The notes: generated by a model not told the origin, from the sequence alone. A stretch of DNA of 64,000 bases from JAHHTP01 sp964587555 (GCA_964587555.1 CAZPLR010000007.1:1-64000), one strand, 5' to 3'; numbered from the stretch's first letter, positions 52,333-61,685 are shown. Numbers and translations are program-made.

Positions 52333-53319
52333 ATGGGCTTTGAAAGTCAGATTCGCCCGCGCAGGCTGCGCGGAAGCTTTGAACTGCGCCAGATGGTGCG
52401 AGAAACAAAGGTAAGCGCCGACTCGCTTGTTATGCCGCTGTTTTTATGCGAGGGAACCGATATCAAGGAGGAAATCCCTTCTCTGCCGGGGCAGTATCAT
52501 TATAGCGTCGACCGGGTGTTTGAGGCGATAGAAGCGCTGCTGGAGCATGGCGTGAGCGCGGTGCTGCTGTTTGGCATTCCGAAGGAGAAGGATCCCTACG
52601 GCTCCCAAGCATACTGCGCGCATGCGGCGGTGCAGCGCGGCATTGCCGAGATCAAGCGCCGTTATCCGCAGATGATGGTTATTACCGATATCTGCATGTG
52701 CGAATATACAAGCCACGGCCACTGCGGGATTTTAAACGGCAATACGGTGGACAATGATCTGACGCTGCCGTATTTGGCGCGGATCGCGGTATCCCACGCA
52801 GAGGCGGGCGCGGATATGGTCGCGCCCTCGGATATGATGGACGGACGTGTCGCTGCGATCCGCGCGGCGCTGGACGAAAACGGCTTTTCCCATATTCCGA
52901 TCATGTCTTATTCGGTGAAGTACGCTTCCGCATTTTATGGACCGTTTCGGGATGCTGCAGGCTCCGCGCCGTCGTTCGGCGACCGCAAGGGCTATCAGAT
53001 GGACCCGCATAACGTCAGGGAGGCGCTCAAGGAAGCAAGGCTGGACGCTGAGGAGGGCGCAGATATTCTGATGGTCAAGCCGGCGATGGCGTATTTGGAC
53101 GTGGTGCGCGCGGTCAAGGAGCGCACGAATTTGCCGTTGGCGGCTTACTCGGTTTCGGGAGAATACGCGATGGTGAAGGCTGCCGCCAAGGCGGGACTGA
53201 TCGACGAATACCGTATCCTTTGCGAGCAGGCGATAAGCATTTTCCGCGCGGGCGCAGATATTTTGATTACCTATTACGCGCCTGAGATCGCGGACGCGAT
53301 CCACAGAGGCGATATTTGA
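52333..53319 (+). CDS. hemB: Porphobilinogen synthase (delta-aminolevulinate dehydratase)
   Basis: A 328-residue enzyme joining two aminolevulinate molecules. The zinc-site cysteines lie in DICMCEYTSHGHCG and the Schiff-base lysines in SYSVKYASAFYGPF and LMVKPAMAYLD. No other tetrapyrrole gene is in the window; the siroheme of AsrC is one plausible sink. ATG 52333 follows AAAGGAAAGGA; the frame is open to 52297, inside the terminator. Confidence 0.95.
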   Translation: MGFESQIRPRRLRGSFELRQMVRETKVSADSLVMPLFLCEGTDIKEEIPSLPGQYHYSVDRVFEAIEALLEHGVSAVLLFGIPKEKDPYGSQAYCAHAAVQRGIAEIKRRYPQMMVITDICMCEYTSHGHCGILNGNTVDNDLTLPYLARIAVSHAEAGADMVAPSDMMDGRVAAIRAALDENGFSHIPIMSYSVKYASAFYGPFRDAAGSAPSFGDRKGYQMDPHNVREALKEARLDAEEGADILMVKPAMAYLDVVRAVKERTNLPLAAYSVSGEYAMVKAAAKAGLIDEYRILCEQAISIFRAGADILITYYAPEIADAIHRGDI

Positions 53320-53365
53320 GCCTGCGCTGAGAAAGAGCGGAGGGGCGAGAGAGGATGTACGGCGG

Positions 53366-53986
53366 ATGAATATATTAATTGCCGGCTGCGGAAAGGTTGG
53401 CGCAAGGCTTGCCTATATGCTTGCCAAAGCAGGACACGATGTTTCGGTAGTGGATGAAAGTGAGAAAAAGCTGGCAAGACTGGGCGAAGACTTTCCGGGA
53501 ATTGTTACGCTTGGGCTGCCAATCGATCAGGATGCGCTTAAAAGTGCGGGGATTGAAAGCTGCGACGCGATGGCGATTCTCTGCGAGGAGGATAACGTTA
53601 ATATTATGGTCGCGCAGATCGCTAAGGAGATATTTGGCGTTAAGCGGGTGCTTTGCCGTATCTACGACGCGCAGCTGGAATCGGTCTATACCCGATTGGG
53701 ATTAGAAAGCTTCTGCCCGACCAGTCTTTCGGCTGCCTTTGCAAAGGAATACCTGGTAGAGAATGTAAAGCCGAAATCGCTGAGCATTGGGACGCACAGC
53801 CTGCGTTTTTATGAGATTCCCGCGCCGAAGCAGGTGGTAAACTGCGCGGTTTCGATGGTGGATGTGGAGGAAGGGCATTTTATCTTTGCGCTGCACCGTG
53901 CGGATGGGTCAATTGAGGTCTGCGCCGGACAGAATCTGACTATCCGCAAGGGAGATATTCTGGTAATCGGAACGGTTGTAGATTGA
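53366..53986 (+). CDS. TrkA/KtrA-type potassium transport regulatory protein, first copy
   Basis: A 206-residue RCK protein. The NAD-binding Rossmann start is ILIAGCGKVGARLAYMLA with an acidic strand end VVDES. A short TrkA-C-like tail (about 135-206) follows. Such proteins bind NAD(H) or nucleotides and gate KtrB/TrkH potassium channels, which are not nearby. A second, homologous protein follows 22 bases later, so the pair may form a heteromer. Confidence 0.85.
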   Translation: MNILIAGCGKVGARLAYMLAKAGHDVSVVDESEKKLARLGEDFPGIVTLGLPIDQDALKSAGIESCDAMAILCEEDNVNIMVAQIAKEIFGVKRVLCRIYDAQLESVYTRLGLESFCPTSLSAAFAKEYLVENVKPKSLSIGTHSLRFYEIPAPKQVVNCAVSMVDVEEGHFIFALHRADGSIEVCAGQNLTIRKGDILVIGTVVD

Positions 53987-54008
53987 TCGGAAAGGGAGGA
54001 ACGGAGCG

Positions 54009-54683
54009 ATGAAAGTTGTAGTAGTCGGCGGCGGCAAGGTGGGCTATTATCTTTGCAAAACGCTGCTTTCCTGCGGGGATACCGTCACGCTGGTGGAGGA
54101 AAACGAAGCGCTTGCAAACAGGCTTGCGGGACAGCTTGATATTCCGGTCATTTGCGGCGACGGAACCGCGCTGGAATCGTTAGAAAAGGCGCAGATTCGC
54201 GCGGCGGACGCGCTGATTGCGGCAACGGGGCAGGATGAGGATAACCTTATTTGCTGCCAGCTTAGCAAAAAGCTGTTTCATCTGCGCAAGGTGATCGCCA
54301 AGGTGAACGACCCGAAAAATGTTGAGATATTCAAAAGGCTCGGTGTGGACAACGCCATTTCCAGCACCGACAACATTGTCCGGATGCTGGAGCGCGAGGT
54401 GGATACCTCTCAGATCAAAGAGCTTTTGGAGGTTGGGAAGGACGCCTCAATCCAAGAGATTCTGCTGCCGGAGGATTATAAGCTTTCCGGAGTTCCGCTG
54501 GTCGATCTCAAGCTGCCGCAAAGCTGCGTCATCATTTCGGTCATGCGCGGCAAAAAGCTGATTATCCCGCGCGGCAGCACCAAGCTGGAAAGTGGCGATA
54601 CGCTGCTTGTGCTTACGCGCGACAGCGCTGTTTCGGAGCTATTAAGGCGATTAAAATTGCAAATGGAGGAAAGGGGAGCGTGA
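54009..54683 (+). CDS. TrkA/KtrA-type potassium transport regulatory protein, second copy
   Basis: A 224-residue RCK protein with VVVGGGKVGYYLCKTL and TLVEEN in the NAD site, and a clear C-terminal TrkA-C domain (LSGVPLVDLKLPQSCVIISVMRG). A GGGAGG site precedes the ATG. Its stop (54681-54683) lies two bases before the lexA start, so potassium regulation and the SOS repressor are on one transcript. Confidence 0.87.
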   Translation: MKVVVVGGGKVGYYLCKTLLSCGDTVTLVEENEALANRLAGQLDIPVICGDGTALESLEKAQIRAADALIAATGQDEDNLICCQLSKKLFHLRKVIAKVNDPKNVEIFKRLGVDNAISSTDNIVRMLEREVDTSQIKELLEVGKDASIQEILLPEDYKLSGVPLVDLKLPQSCVIISVMRGKKLIIPRGSTKLESGDTLLVLTRDSAVSELLRRLKLQMEERGA

Positions 54684-54685
54684 GC

Positions 54686-55273
54686 ATGTCGGAGCATCAG
54701 GAGCTGCTGACCAAAATCTATGAATATATCCTAAGGCGGGCGGATGAGAATTATGTGCCGAGCGTGCGGGAGATTTGCAGCGAGTTTGGGCTGAAATCCA
54801 CCTCGATGGCACATCGCTGCATCAACGAGCTTTGCAGCCTGGGGATGATCGAAAAGCAGCAGAGCTGTAACCGCGCGCTGAAGATTGTGGGGCGCAATTT
54901 CCGTTCGGTCCCGCTGGTCGGCGTGGTAACGGCGGGTATGCCTATCACAGCGATTGAGAATATCGAGGGCTATGTTCAATTTCCCGCGAAAGAGGGAGAG
55001 GATGAAAAGCTGTTTGCGCTGCGGGTACAGGGCGACAGCATGAAGGACGCAGCTATCCTCAACAATGATATCGTAATCGTACGGAAAAGCTGCTATGCGG
55101 ACAACGGCGATATTGTCGTTGCGCTCTTGAGCGGCAGCGAGGCCACAGTCAAGCGGTTCTACAAGGAAGAGAATCATTACCGCCTACAGCCGGAAAATCC
55201 GATTTATCAGCCGATTATCTGCGACCATCTGGCGCTTTTGGGAAAGGTTATCGGCGTAATCCGCAGCTACTAA
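54686..55273 (+). CDS. lexA: LexA repressor
   Basis: A 195-residue SOS repressor. The N-terminal winged helix (SVREICSEFGLKSTSMAHRCINEL) binds operators. The autocleavage site is A83-G84 in VVTAGMP; the catalytic pair is S118 (QGDSMKDA) and K156 (ATVKRF). RecA-stimulated self-cleavage derepresses SOS genes. ATG 54686 is about seven bases after AGGGGAG; a GTG at 54680 is in frame but less well spaced. It is coupled to the TrkA-type genes rather than standing alone, and no SOS box was recognised upstream. Confidence 0.93.
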   Translation: MSEHQELLTKIYEYILRRADENYVPSVREICSEFGLKSTSMAHRCINELCSLGMIEKQQSCNRALKIVGRNFRSVPLVGVVTAGMPITAIENIEGYVQFPAKEGEDEKLFALRVQGDSMKDAAILNNDIVIVRKSCYADNGDIVVALLSGSEATVKRFYKEENHYRLQPENPIYQPIICDHLALLGKVIGVIRSY

Positions 55274-55296
55274 TAGGAGGAAAGAGGAAAAAAGTC

Positions 55297-56541
55297 ATGA
55301 GCTTAAATATAGTTCGGCTTGGCGTTATTGGTCTAGGCTGCCGCGGCAGCACTATGCTTGAAACGCTGTTCTGCATTGAAAATGTCGAGATAAAGGCTGT
55401 CTGCGACGTTTATGAGGATCGTGTACAGGATGGATTAAAGAAGGTTAACGCCGAGGAAAAGCGTAAGGCGTGGGGCTGCACGGGGACGACCGATTACCGC
55501 ACGATGCTAACCCGCGAGGATGTCGACGCAATTGCGGTATTTACCTCTTGGACCTCGCATATTGAGATTGCGATTGCCGCGATGAAAGCAGGGAAACGTG
55601 TTGCAATGGAGGTCGGAGGAGCCACTTCGATAGAAAATTGTTGGAGACTTGTTCATGTGAGCGAGGAAACCGGCGTGCCTTGTATGCTGCTTGAAAACTG
55701 CTGTTACGGCAGATATGAAATGGCGCTGCTGAATATGATTAAAAAAGGCGTGTTCGGTGAGCTGATCCATTGTGAGGGCGGCTATGAGCATGACCTGCGG
55801 GACGAGATTTCCTGCGGTATTGAGAACAGGCATTACCGTTACGAGCACTACAGGCTGCGCAACGGCGAGAATTATCCGACGCATGAGCTGGGACCGATTG
55901 CCAAATACTTAAACATCAACCGCGGCAACCGGATGGTTTCTCTGGTTTCCATGGCGAGCAAAACGCGTGGCCTGCACGAGTGGATTGTGGCGCATAAGGG
56001 GGAAAATGACCCAACCGCAAAGACTGTTTTTGCGCAGGGTGATGTAATCACCACCATGATCCGCTGTGCAAACGGCGAAACGATTACGCTGACGCTTGAC
56101 ACCTGTTTGCCGCGCCCATATTCCCGCGGCGGCAGGGTGCAGGGAACAAAGGGCATTTGGATGGAGGATAACAATTCAATCTATCTGGAGGGCGTCAGCC
56201 CGAAGGCCCATATTTGGGAGAATTTTGAGCCGTATTTTGAAACCTATGAGCATCCGCTTTGGGTAAAGTATCAGAAGGACGGGCTGATCGGCGGGCACGA
56301 TGGGATGGACTATTTGGTGCTTTCCGCATTTGTCGAGAGCGTGGCAAACGGCACAAAGCCGCCGATTGACGTTTATGACGCGGCGGCGTGGATGAGCGTC
56401 ACCGCGTTAAGCGAGGAGTCGATCGCAAAGGGGAGCATGCCGGTTGCAATCCCGGACTTTACCGATGGGCGCTGGATGGAAGCGCGCCCGGATGCGCCGG
56501 GGATCTATCGGTTGGATGAGATTCCGGAGCAGGTCAAATAA
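55297..56541 (+). CDS. Gfo/Idh/MocA oxidoreductase, GH109-like
   Basis: A 414-residue NAD-dependent Rossmann protein (LGVIGLGCRGSTML, AVCDVYEDRV). The C-terminal part has features recalled from GH109 (NAD-dependent glycosidases such as alpha-N-acetylgalactosaminidase): GYEHDLRDE, YPTHELGPIAKYLNINRGNRM and GGHDGMDYLVL. No Tat signal is present, unlike many GH109 enzymes, so it acts in the cytosol. It follows lexA by 23 bases with its own AGGAGG site. Confidence 0.82.
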   Translation: MSLNIVRLGVIGLGCRGSTMLETLFCIENVEIKAVCDVYEDRVQDGLKKVNAEEKRKAWGCTGTTDYRTMLTREDVDAIAVFTSWTSHIEIAIAAMKAGKRVAMEVGGATSIENCWRLVHVSEETGVPCMLLENCCYGRYEMALLNMIKKGVFGELIHCEGGYEHDLRDEISCGIENRHYRYEHYRLRNGENYPTHELGPIAKYLNINRGNRMVSLVSMASKTRGLHEWIVAHKGENDPTAKTVFAQGDVITTMIRCANGETITLTLDTCLPRPYSRGGRVQGTKGIWMEDNNSIYLEGVSPKAHIWENFEPYFETYEHPLWVKYQKDGLIGGHDGMDYLVLSAFVESVANGTKPPIDVYDAAAWMSVTALSEESIAKGSMPVAIPDFTDGRWMEARPDAPGIYRLDEIPEQVK

Positions 56542-56584
56542 AGCAGATTTAACTGCAATTTAACAGAATCGGACCACAGAATTA

Positions 56585-56625
56585 ACGCACACCGCTTATA
56601 ATGAGGATAAGCGGTGTGCGTTTTT
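56585..56625 (+). terminator. Strong terminator
   Basis: A perfect 15-base-pair stem (56585-56599 with 56607-56621) followed by TTTTA. It ends the TrkA-lexA-oxidoreductase transcript. Confidence 0.92.
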
Positions 56626-56721
56626 ATTGCGCGCTTTGCCGCTCCTTGTGTTAGGGAAGGAAAATGCGGCAATACTATCAAAAAGACACCCAAAGCTTCT
56701 TATAAGAAAGGATCATACGCT

Positions 56722-58491
56722 ATGGATTTCTTTTCTGTTTTGACGCTGGTCGGCGGACTTGCGATGTTTTTATACGGAATGCAGGAGATGTCCGCAGGAT
56801 TGGAGCAGTTGGCGGGCGGCAGACTGCAAAGCTTATTGCAGAAGATGACTGCGAATCCGTTTAAAGGGCTTCTGCTTGGCTGCGGCGTGACCGCTGTGAT
56901 GCAGTCCTCCTCCGCCGTTACTGTGATGCTGGTCGGTTTGGTTAATTCCGGCATTCTGACCTTCCACAGCAGCGTCAGCATCCTGATGGGTTCCAATATT
57001 GGTACGACAGTGACAGCTTGGATTTTAAGCCTTGCCGGACTTTCCGGCGATAATTTCTTTGTATCGCTGTTCAAGCCGGAAAGCCTCTGCCCGATCGCGG
57101 CGGGGATTGGCATTCTGCTTGTAATGCTCGGAAAATCCTCGCGCCCAAAGGCGGCGGGTAAGGTGCTTTTGGGCTTTGCCCTTTTGATGTATGGTATGGA
57201 ATTCATGAAGGATTCGGTCAGTCCGCTCTCCCAAAACGAGGGCTTTACCGGATTGCTGACCGCATTCAATAACCCGATTTTGGGCGTTTTGGTCGGTGCG
57301 CTGATTACAGCAATTATCCAGTCATCCTCGGCATCTGTGGGCATTTTACAGGCGATTGCAATGACCGGAAGCATCTCCTATCGCATGGCGATCCCGATCA
57401 TCATGGGGCAGAACATCGGCACCTGCGTGACCTCGCTGATTTCCAGCGCGAATGTTGGAAAGGACGCGAAGCGGGTGGCAGTGCTGCATCTAAGCTTTAA
57501 TGTCATCGGCACCGTGGTGTTCCTGCTTCTGTTTATGGGGCTGGATGCGGTGATCCATCTGCCGTTTTTGGCGAAGGCGATCGACGTGACCGGTACTGCG
57601 ATCGTGCATACTGTGTTCAATGTTGCGACAACAGCGCTCCTGTTACCGTTTACCAAACAGTTAGAGCAGATTGCCTGCCGCCTTGTACGCGGAAAAAAGG
57701 AGGAAAAGCCGCAGCTTGCCGGCTGGGACGAGCGTCTGCTTGCTTCTCCGGCGTATTCGGTATCCTATGCGGAGGAGATGGGGAATAAACTCGCCGGCAC
57801 TGCGGTGAGTGCGGTGTTAGAGTCGCTTGACCAGCTTTCCTCCCCGTCTGAAAAGCGGGATGAGGCGGTGCGCAAAGCGGAGGCTGAATCCGATGCGTTG
57901 GAGGACGGCGTGTCCACGATATTGACCCAGTTGAACGGTAAGCCGCTTTCGGATGAGGATAGTATGAACGTTTCACTGATGCTGAATGCGATCGGCGATT
58001 TTGAGCGCATTTCGGATTATGCGGTAAATATGCTTGATTCCGCAAAGGAGATGCAGGAGAAGCAGCTTCAGTTTTCCACCGGAGCAGCGGCGGAATTTGA
58101 GGTGGTGATCAGCGCGGCGAAGGAGCTTCTTGTAATGACAAGAGACTGCTACTTAAACCGCGATCACAGCTTGGCTGCGCGGGTTGAACCGCTTGAGCAG
58201 GTGATAAACGATCTGCTTTATCAGGTCAAAACCCGCCATATCGCAAGGCTGAAGGCGGGAAGCTGCGACAAAATATCCGGCTTTGTGCTGTCGGATCTGA
58301 TTTGCGATATTGACCGGGTAGCGGCGCATTGCTCGAATATCGCGGTCGGTGTGCTGCTCACCGAAAGTAATGAAATGAACGTTCACGCCTATTTTCACAA
58401 TATTAAGGACGGAACTGCAAACGATAGCGTTTCCTCCCGGAATTACAGGAAAAATTATGAGCAGTACCGCAGACAATATCTGCTGCCGTAA
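56722..58491 (+). CDS. Na+/Pi cotransporter family protein with PhoU-like tail
   Basis: A 589-residue protein. The membrane part (about 1-315) has the two inverted Na-Pi repeats with QSSSA motifs (MQSSSAVTVMLVG and IQSSSASVGIL). The C-terminal ~250 residues are PhoU-like helices. This architecture (NptA/YjbB-type) transports phosphate with sodium, sometimes outward. ATG 56722 follows AGAAAGGA; the open frame upstream to 56614 crosses the terminator. Confidence 0.9.
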   Translation: MDFFSVLTLVGGLAMFLYGMQEMSAGLEQLAGGRLQSLLQKMTANPFKGLLLGCGVTAVMQSSSAVTVMLVGLVNSGILTFHSSVSILMGSNIGTTVTAWILSLAGLSGDNFFVSLFKPESLCPIAAGIGILLVMLGKSSRPKAAGKVLLGFALLMYGMEFMKDSVSPLSQNEGFTGLLTAFNNPILGVLVGALITAIIQSSSASVGILQAIAMTGSISYRMAIPIIMGQNIGTCVTSLISSANVGKDAKRVAVLHLSFNVIGTVVFLLLFMGLDAVIHLPFLAKAIDVTGTAIVHTVFNVATTALLLPFTKQLEQIACRLVRGKKEEKPQLAGWDERLLASPAYSVSYAEEMGNKLAGTAVSAVLESLDQLSSPSEKRDEAVRKAEAESDALEDGVSTILTQLNGKPLSDEDSMNVSLMLNAIGDFERISDYAVNMLDSAKEMQEKQLQFSTGAAAEFEVVISAAKELLVMTRDCYLNRDHSLAARVEPLEQVINDLLYQVKTRHIARLKAGSCDKISGFVLSDLICDIDRVAAHCSNIAVGVLLTESNEMNVHAYFHNIKDGTANDSVSSRNYRKNYEQYRRQYLLP

Positions 58492-58502
58492 CACAAAAAC
58501 TT

Positions 58503-58543
58503 TCCCGGCGCTCTTCCGTAAAAAGGATTGCGCCGGGATTTTT
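58503..58543 (+). terminator. Bidirectional terminator
   Basis: A perfect nine-base-pair stem TCCCGGCGC/GCGCCGGGA with an 18-base loop and TTTTT after it, between two convergent genes. Confidence 0.8.
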
Positions 58544-59339
58544 ATGTCTCCGGGTTGGTGACGACCCAGAAAGGGCCGCCGCTTTGCGCGTAGGATTTTG
58601 CCTCGGAGAAGACCGTTTCGGGGTCCCAAAGCGTGTTTGTATTGCTCTCGCTTGCCGGATCGGCGAGCATCAGCTTTCCATCCTCGGTTATGCCGTATAA
58701 TACGATGAAATGCCCGCTTTGAGTAAAATGCCCCGGCCCCATAATGACGCCGACCAGTGCGCCCTCCTTTAAGGCCTTTAGCACCTGATCGGTTTCATCG
58801 GACGAATATCCCGTCACCGAAAGCCCGTAGGATCGGCAGGCAAGCGGGATAATCATATGATAGGAACCGCCGTCTTGGATGTAACAGCCGTTTTCCACCG
58901 CCCAGTCCGCCATCTCCGCAGGAGTGATCTCTTCCCCCAGCAGGGTGGAAAGCAGAATTGCGCAGGCGGTTGGTCCGCAGCCGTAATTGCCGACGTCATT
59001 TTCACCGTAGGCGCAGTCTTTCCATTCGTCGCTCTTCTGATTATAATAGACAAGCTCCTGCGTCAGCAGCGCTTCCTCGCTGAGCTGATTCTCGGTCAGA
59101 CTGAGGATTGCTTCGCTTGAATCCTTCTCGGTCGGAGCGTCGGAAGCCTTGCCCTCGGGTTGGGATTCTCCGGCAGGGTCTTCGCCGGCGGAGGCAATCT
59201 GCTGCCGATCCTCGGAGACGGAAGGCTTATCTGCCGGGGCAAATAGGCGGATGAGCAAAAACGACAGCGCCATGGCGCTGATAAAGCAAAAAAACCGCAG
59301 CAGTGCGGATATACCTGCGGGATGTGGACGATAGAGCAT
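58542..59339 (-). CDS. Membrane-anchored C39-like cysteine peptidase
   Basis: A 265-residue protein. An N-terminal hydrophobic helix (about 13-32) anchors or exports it. A variable, acidic linker follows. The papain-like C39_2 domain starts at NYGCGPTACAILL (catalytic cysteine), with the histidine in SGHFIVLYG and the Asp/Asn in MLADPAS. Substrate unknown; such enzymes act outside the membrane on peptides or cell-wall-linked proteins. No bacteriocin exporter is nearby. AAGGAG precedes the start. Confidence 0.83.
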   Translation of the reverse strand: MLYRPHPAGISALLRFFCFISAMALSFLLIRLFAPADKPSVSEDRQQIASAGEDPAGESQPEGKASDAPTEKDSSEAILSLTENQLSEEALLTQELVYYNQKSDEWKDCAYGENDVGNYGCGPTACAILLSTLLGEEITPAEMADWAVENGCYIQDGGSYHMIIPLACRSYGLSVTGYSSDETDQVLKALKEGALVGVIMGPGHFTQSGHFIVLYGITEDGKLMLADPASESNTNTLWDPETVFSEAKSYAQSGGPFWVVTNPET

Positions 59340-59579
59340 GATGTTTCTCCTTCCTGAATAGGGCGGACAGTTGAAAAGGTCATGGCATTATATGCACGCC
59401 TTTGCAGCGGTATGCAGAGAGGAAAAACGGCGCAGAGCGCGAAGCTTTCCTTTTCGGTGAGATCAACAAGCGGCTTTTGCCGTTGAAAAAATCGCTTTTA
59501 CGAAGAAAATATTTTAAACCATAAAAAATCTCAGCAGCGTCTGGAATAGCCGTTAAATTAATACCGTATTGAAAAAGTG
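59340..59579. other. Intergenic stretch without a recognised feature
   Basis: First third of a 690-base gene-poor region. No credible gene or RNA seen. Immediately after it, CCGCCGTAT/ATGCGGCGG (59580-59603) forms a hairpin with a T-rich loop. Confidence 0.4.
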
Positions 59580-59679
59580 CCGCCGTATGTTTTTATGCGG
59601 CGGGAATATCAAAAATGGTTTAACCGTGGAGGAGAACGGCTTTAGGGAATTGGTACTGTGAACGTGATCGGCGCTTCCT

Positions 59680-59781
59680 GCGGTTATGGTTATACCGGCA
59701 TCATGGGCGCTCCGCGGTTTGCTGCTGAACCTGATCCTGCCGAACCAGTCGGACATCAGCGCGGGGGCGAAAGAAAAATAA
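59680..59781 (+). pseudogene. Possible C-terminal remnant of an NCS2-type (uracil/xanthine) permease
   Basis: A 33-codon open stretch without a start codon or ribosome binding site. It reads AVMVIPASWALRGLLLNLIL then PNQSDISAGAKEK and a stop. A hydrophobic helix ending in LLNLILP plus a short polar tail is how many NCS2 nucleobase permeases end. Upstream bases are out of frame. The upp gene 1.9 kb downstream fits a lost uracil permease, but the fragment is too short to be sure. Confidence 0.3.
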
Positions 59782-59934
59782 ACAATATACTTAGCCGAAT
59801 GGAGGCGGAGCGTTTTGCGAAAATCCTCCGCCTTTCCACTGTTTTTGGCAGGATGGCAAAAAGCGCAAAAAAGTCTGAAATACAGACTGAATTTTGCCTT
59901 GATGGCTTGATTTTGCAAAACGGGGCGCGAGGTA

Positions 59935-59964
59935 TTGACATCCGGGCAAAAAATGGGGTATAAT
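59935..59964 (+). promoter_or_regulatory. Promoter of tsaE-tsaB-rpiB-upp
   Basis: TTGACA (59935-59940), 18 bases, TATAAT (59959-59964), 67 bases before tsaE. Confidence 0.85.
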
Positions 59965-60031
59965 AGTAAGCGTATGAAAAGGAAAGATATCATGTCAACA
60001 CTGATATGAAAGAGGGGGAAGGACTGCGCTT

Positions 60032-60475
60032 ATGACGCGCGAATGCAGCAGCTATTCAGAAAAGGAAACAAGGCAGATTGCGGCGGCTTTTGCGAAAACG
60101 CTTTGCGCCGGTGATATCGTCGCTTACCGCGGCGGACTTGGCGCGGGAAAAACCGTGTTCACTAGAGGGCTTGCCGAGGGACTGCATTGCAAGGGCGAGG
60201 TTTCCAGCCCGACCTTTGCGCTGGTGCATGAATACCCCTCTGCTGCGGATGGACCTACGTTATACCATTTTGATATGTACCGGATCGTCGATGCGGATGA
60301 GCTGTATGCGACCGGCTTTTATGACTACATGGAACAGGGCGGCATTCTTGCAATCGAATGGAGCGAAAACATCCAAGAGGAGCTGCCGCAAAAAACGATA
60401 TACGTCACCCTTACGGCGACTGGTGAGCAGAGCCGGAGGATCACGTTTGTTTCGGAAAGGGAGCTTATATTTTGA
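60032..60475 (+). CDS. tsaE: tRNA threonylcarbamoyladenosine biosynthesis ATPase TsaE
   Basis: A 147-residue P-loop protein with Walker A GGLGAGKTVFTRGLA and SSPTFALVHEY, and DMYRIVDADEL and AIEWSE further on. It works with TsaB and TsaD to make t6A37 in ANN-decoding tRNAs. It overlaps tsaB by four bases. mtaB at the window end modifies the same nucleotide further. Confidence 0.95.
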   Translation: MTRECSSYSEKETRQIAAAFAKTLCAGDIVAYRGGLGAGKTVFTRGLAEGLHCKGEVSSPTFALVHEYPSAADGPTLYHFDMYRIVDADELYATGFYDYMEQGGILAIEWSENIQEELPQKTIYVTLTATGEQSRRITFVSERELIF

Positions 60476-61191
60476 AACTGTTTGCTGTGGATACCTCCGC
60501 AAAAACCGTATCGGCTGCGGTCCTGGAGGACGACAGGCTCATCACACAGGTGACGCTGCATACAGGATTAACGCACTCTGAAACGCTTTTGCCCATCTGT
60601 GCCGATCTGCTGAAAAATGCAAGGCTGACGCTTGACGAGATCGACGGCTTTGCCGCCGGGATCGGCCCCGGATCGTTCACCGGGCTGCGCATCGGCATCA
60701 GCGCGGTCAAGGGATTCGCTTATGCGAAGGGCAAGCCGTGCGCGGGTGTTTCCTCGCTGGAGGGGCTGGCCTACTGTCATCTTGATAAAGAGGGGATCCT
60801 CTGCGCTGTGACCGACGCGCGAAGGGATGACGCATATTGCGCCTGCTTTCTGCCGCAGGACGGCGCGCTGCTGCGTCTGACGGAGGACAGCGCAATCCAT
60901 CTGTCTGCGTTAAGCGTTTTTTTGCAGCCGTTTGCGAAAAGGCGGGTTTTCCTCATCGGCGATGGTGCTGAAGCAGCGTATGCGGCGCTTGCGGAAAGGG
61001 AAATGACCACGTTGGTTGCTGCGCCGCACCGGCTTCAGCAGGCGTATGGCGTGGGGCTTGCTGCCTACCGGAAGGGAAGATGGGTCGACGCCAAAGAGCT
61101 GATGCCGGTTTACATCCGGCTGCCGCAGGCGCAGCGGGAACGGCTTGCAAGGCTTGCGGAGGAAAAGCAAAATACTGCCGAAGGAAAATAA
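60472..61191 (+). CDS. tsaB: t6A biosynthesis protein TsaB
   Basis: A 239-residue ASKHA-fold protein starting LFAVDTSAKTVSAAV, with GIGPGSFTGLRIG and AVTDARRDDAYC. It dimerises with TsaD in the t6A complex. The start codon is TTG (60472), inside the tsaE stop region and nine bases after AGGGAG, so it is translationally coupled. No rimI or tsaD follows here; rpiB does. Confidence 0.93.
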   Translation: MKLFAVDTSAKTVSAAVLEDDRLITQVTLHTGLTHSETLLPICADLLKNARLTLDEIDGFAAGIGPGSFTGLRIGISAVKGFAYAKGKPCAGVSSLEGLAYCHLDKEGILCAVTDARRDDAYCACFLPQDGALLRLTEDSAIHLSALSVFLQPFAKRRVFLIGDGAEAAYAALAEREMTTLVAAPHRLQQAYGVGLAAYRKGRWVDAKELMPVYIRLPQAQRERLARLAEEKQNTAEGK

Positions 61192-61218
61192 GGCAGACGG
61201 AATAAAGGAGAGAACGAT

Positions 61219-61656
61219 ATGCTGGCGATAGGCTGTGATCACGGCGGTTTTTTATTAAAGCGGGAGCTGATTGCCCATCTGGAAAAGGAAGGGATTGCGT
61301 ATCAGGATTTTGGATGCTACGACGAAAACAGCGTAGATTATCCGGATATTGCGCGGACAGTTGCGGACGCGGTTGTGGGCGGCGTTTGCGAAAAAGGCGT
61401 TTTGATCTGTGGGACGGGGATTGGAATATCAATCGCCGCGAATAAGATCAAGGGAGTCAGGGCGGCGCTTTGCGGCGATTATTTCAGCGCGAAGTACACC
61501 CGGCTGCATAACGATGCGAACATTATCTGCTTTGGAGGCAGGGTGATCGGCGCGGGGCTTGCCTGTGAGCTTTTGGATGTATTTTTAAATACCGAATTTG
61601 AAGGCGGAAAGCACCAAAGGCGTGTGGATAAAATAACCGCCTTAGAGCAGGAATAA
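61219..61656 (+). CDS. rpiB: Ribose-5-phosphate isomerase B
   Basis: A 145-residue RpiB/LacAB-family isomerase: IGCDHGGFLLK at the N-terminus, the catalytic cysteine in LICGTGIGISIAANK, and CFGGRVIG. It interconverts ribose-5-phosphate and ribulose-5-phosphate. AAAGGAGAG precedes the ATG. Placement before upp fits nucleotide-sugar supply. Confidence 0.93.
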   Translation: MLAIGCDHGGFLLKRELIAHLEKEGIAYQDFGCYDENSVDYPDIARTVADAVVGGVCEKGVLICGTGIGISIAANKIKGVRAALCGDYFSAKYTRLHNDANIICFGGRVIGAGLACELLDVFLNTEFEGGKHQRRVDKITALEQE

Positions 61657-61685
61657 AAGATTTTGGACATTTGGAGGGAAGAATC

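Noticed and set aside
59553..59993. 146-residue minus-strand frame in the intergenic region
   Set aside because: No start signal or recognisable motif, and it runs through the tsaE promoter.
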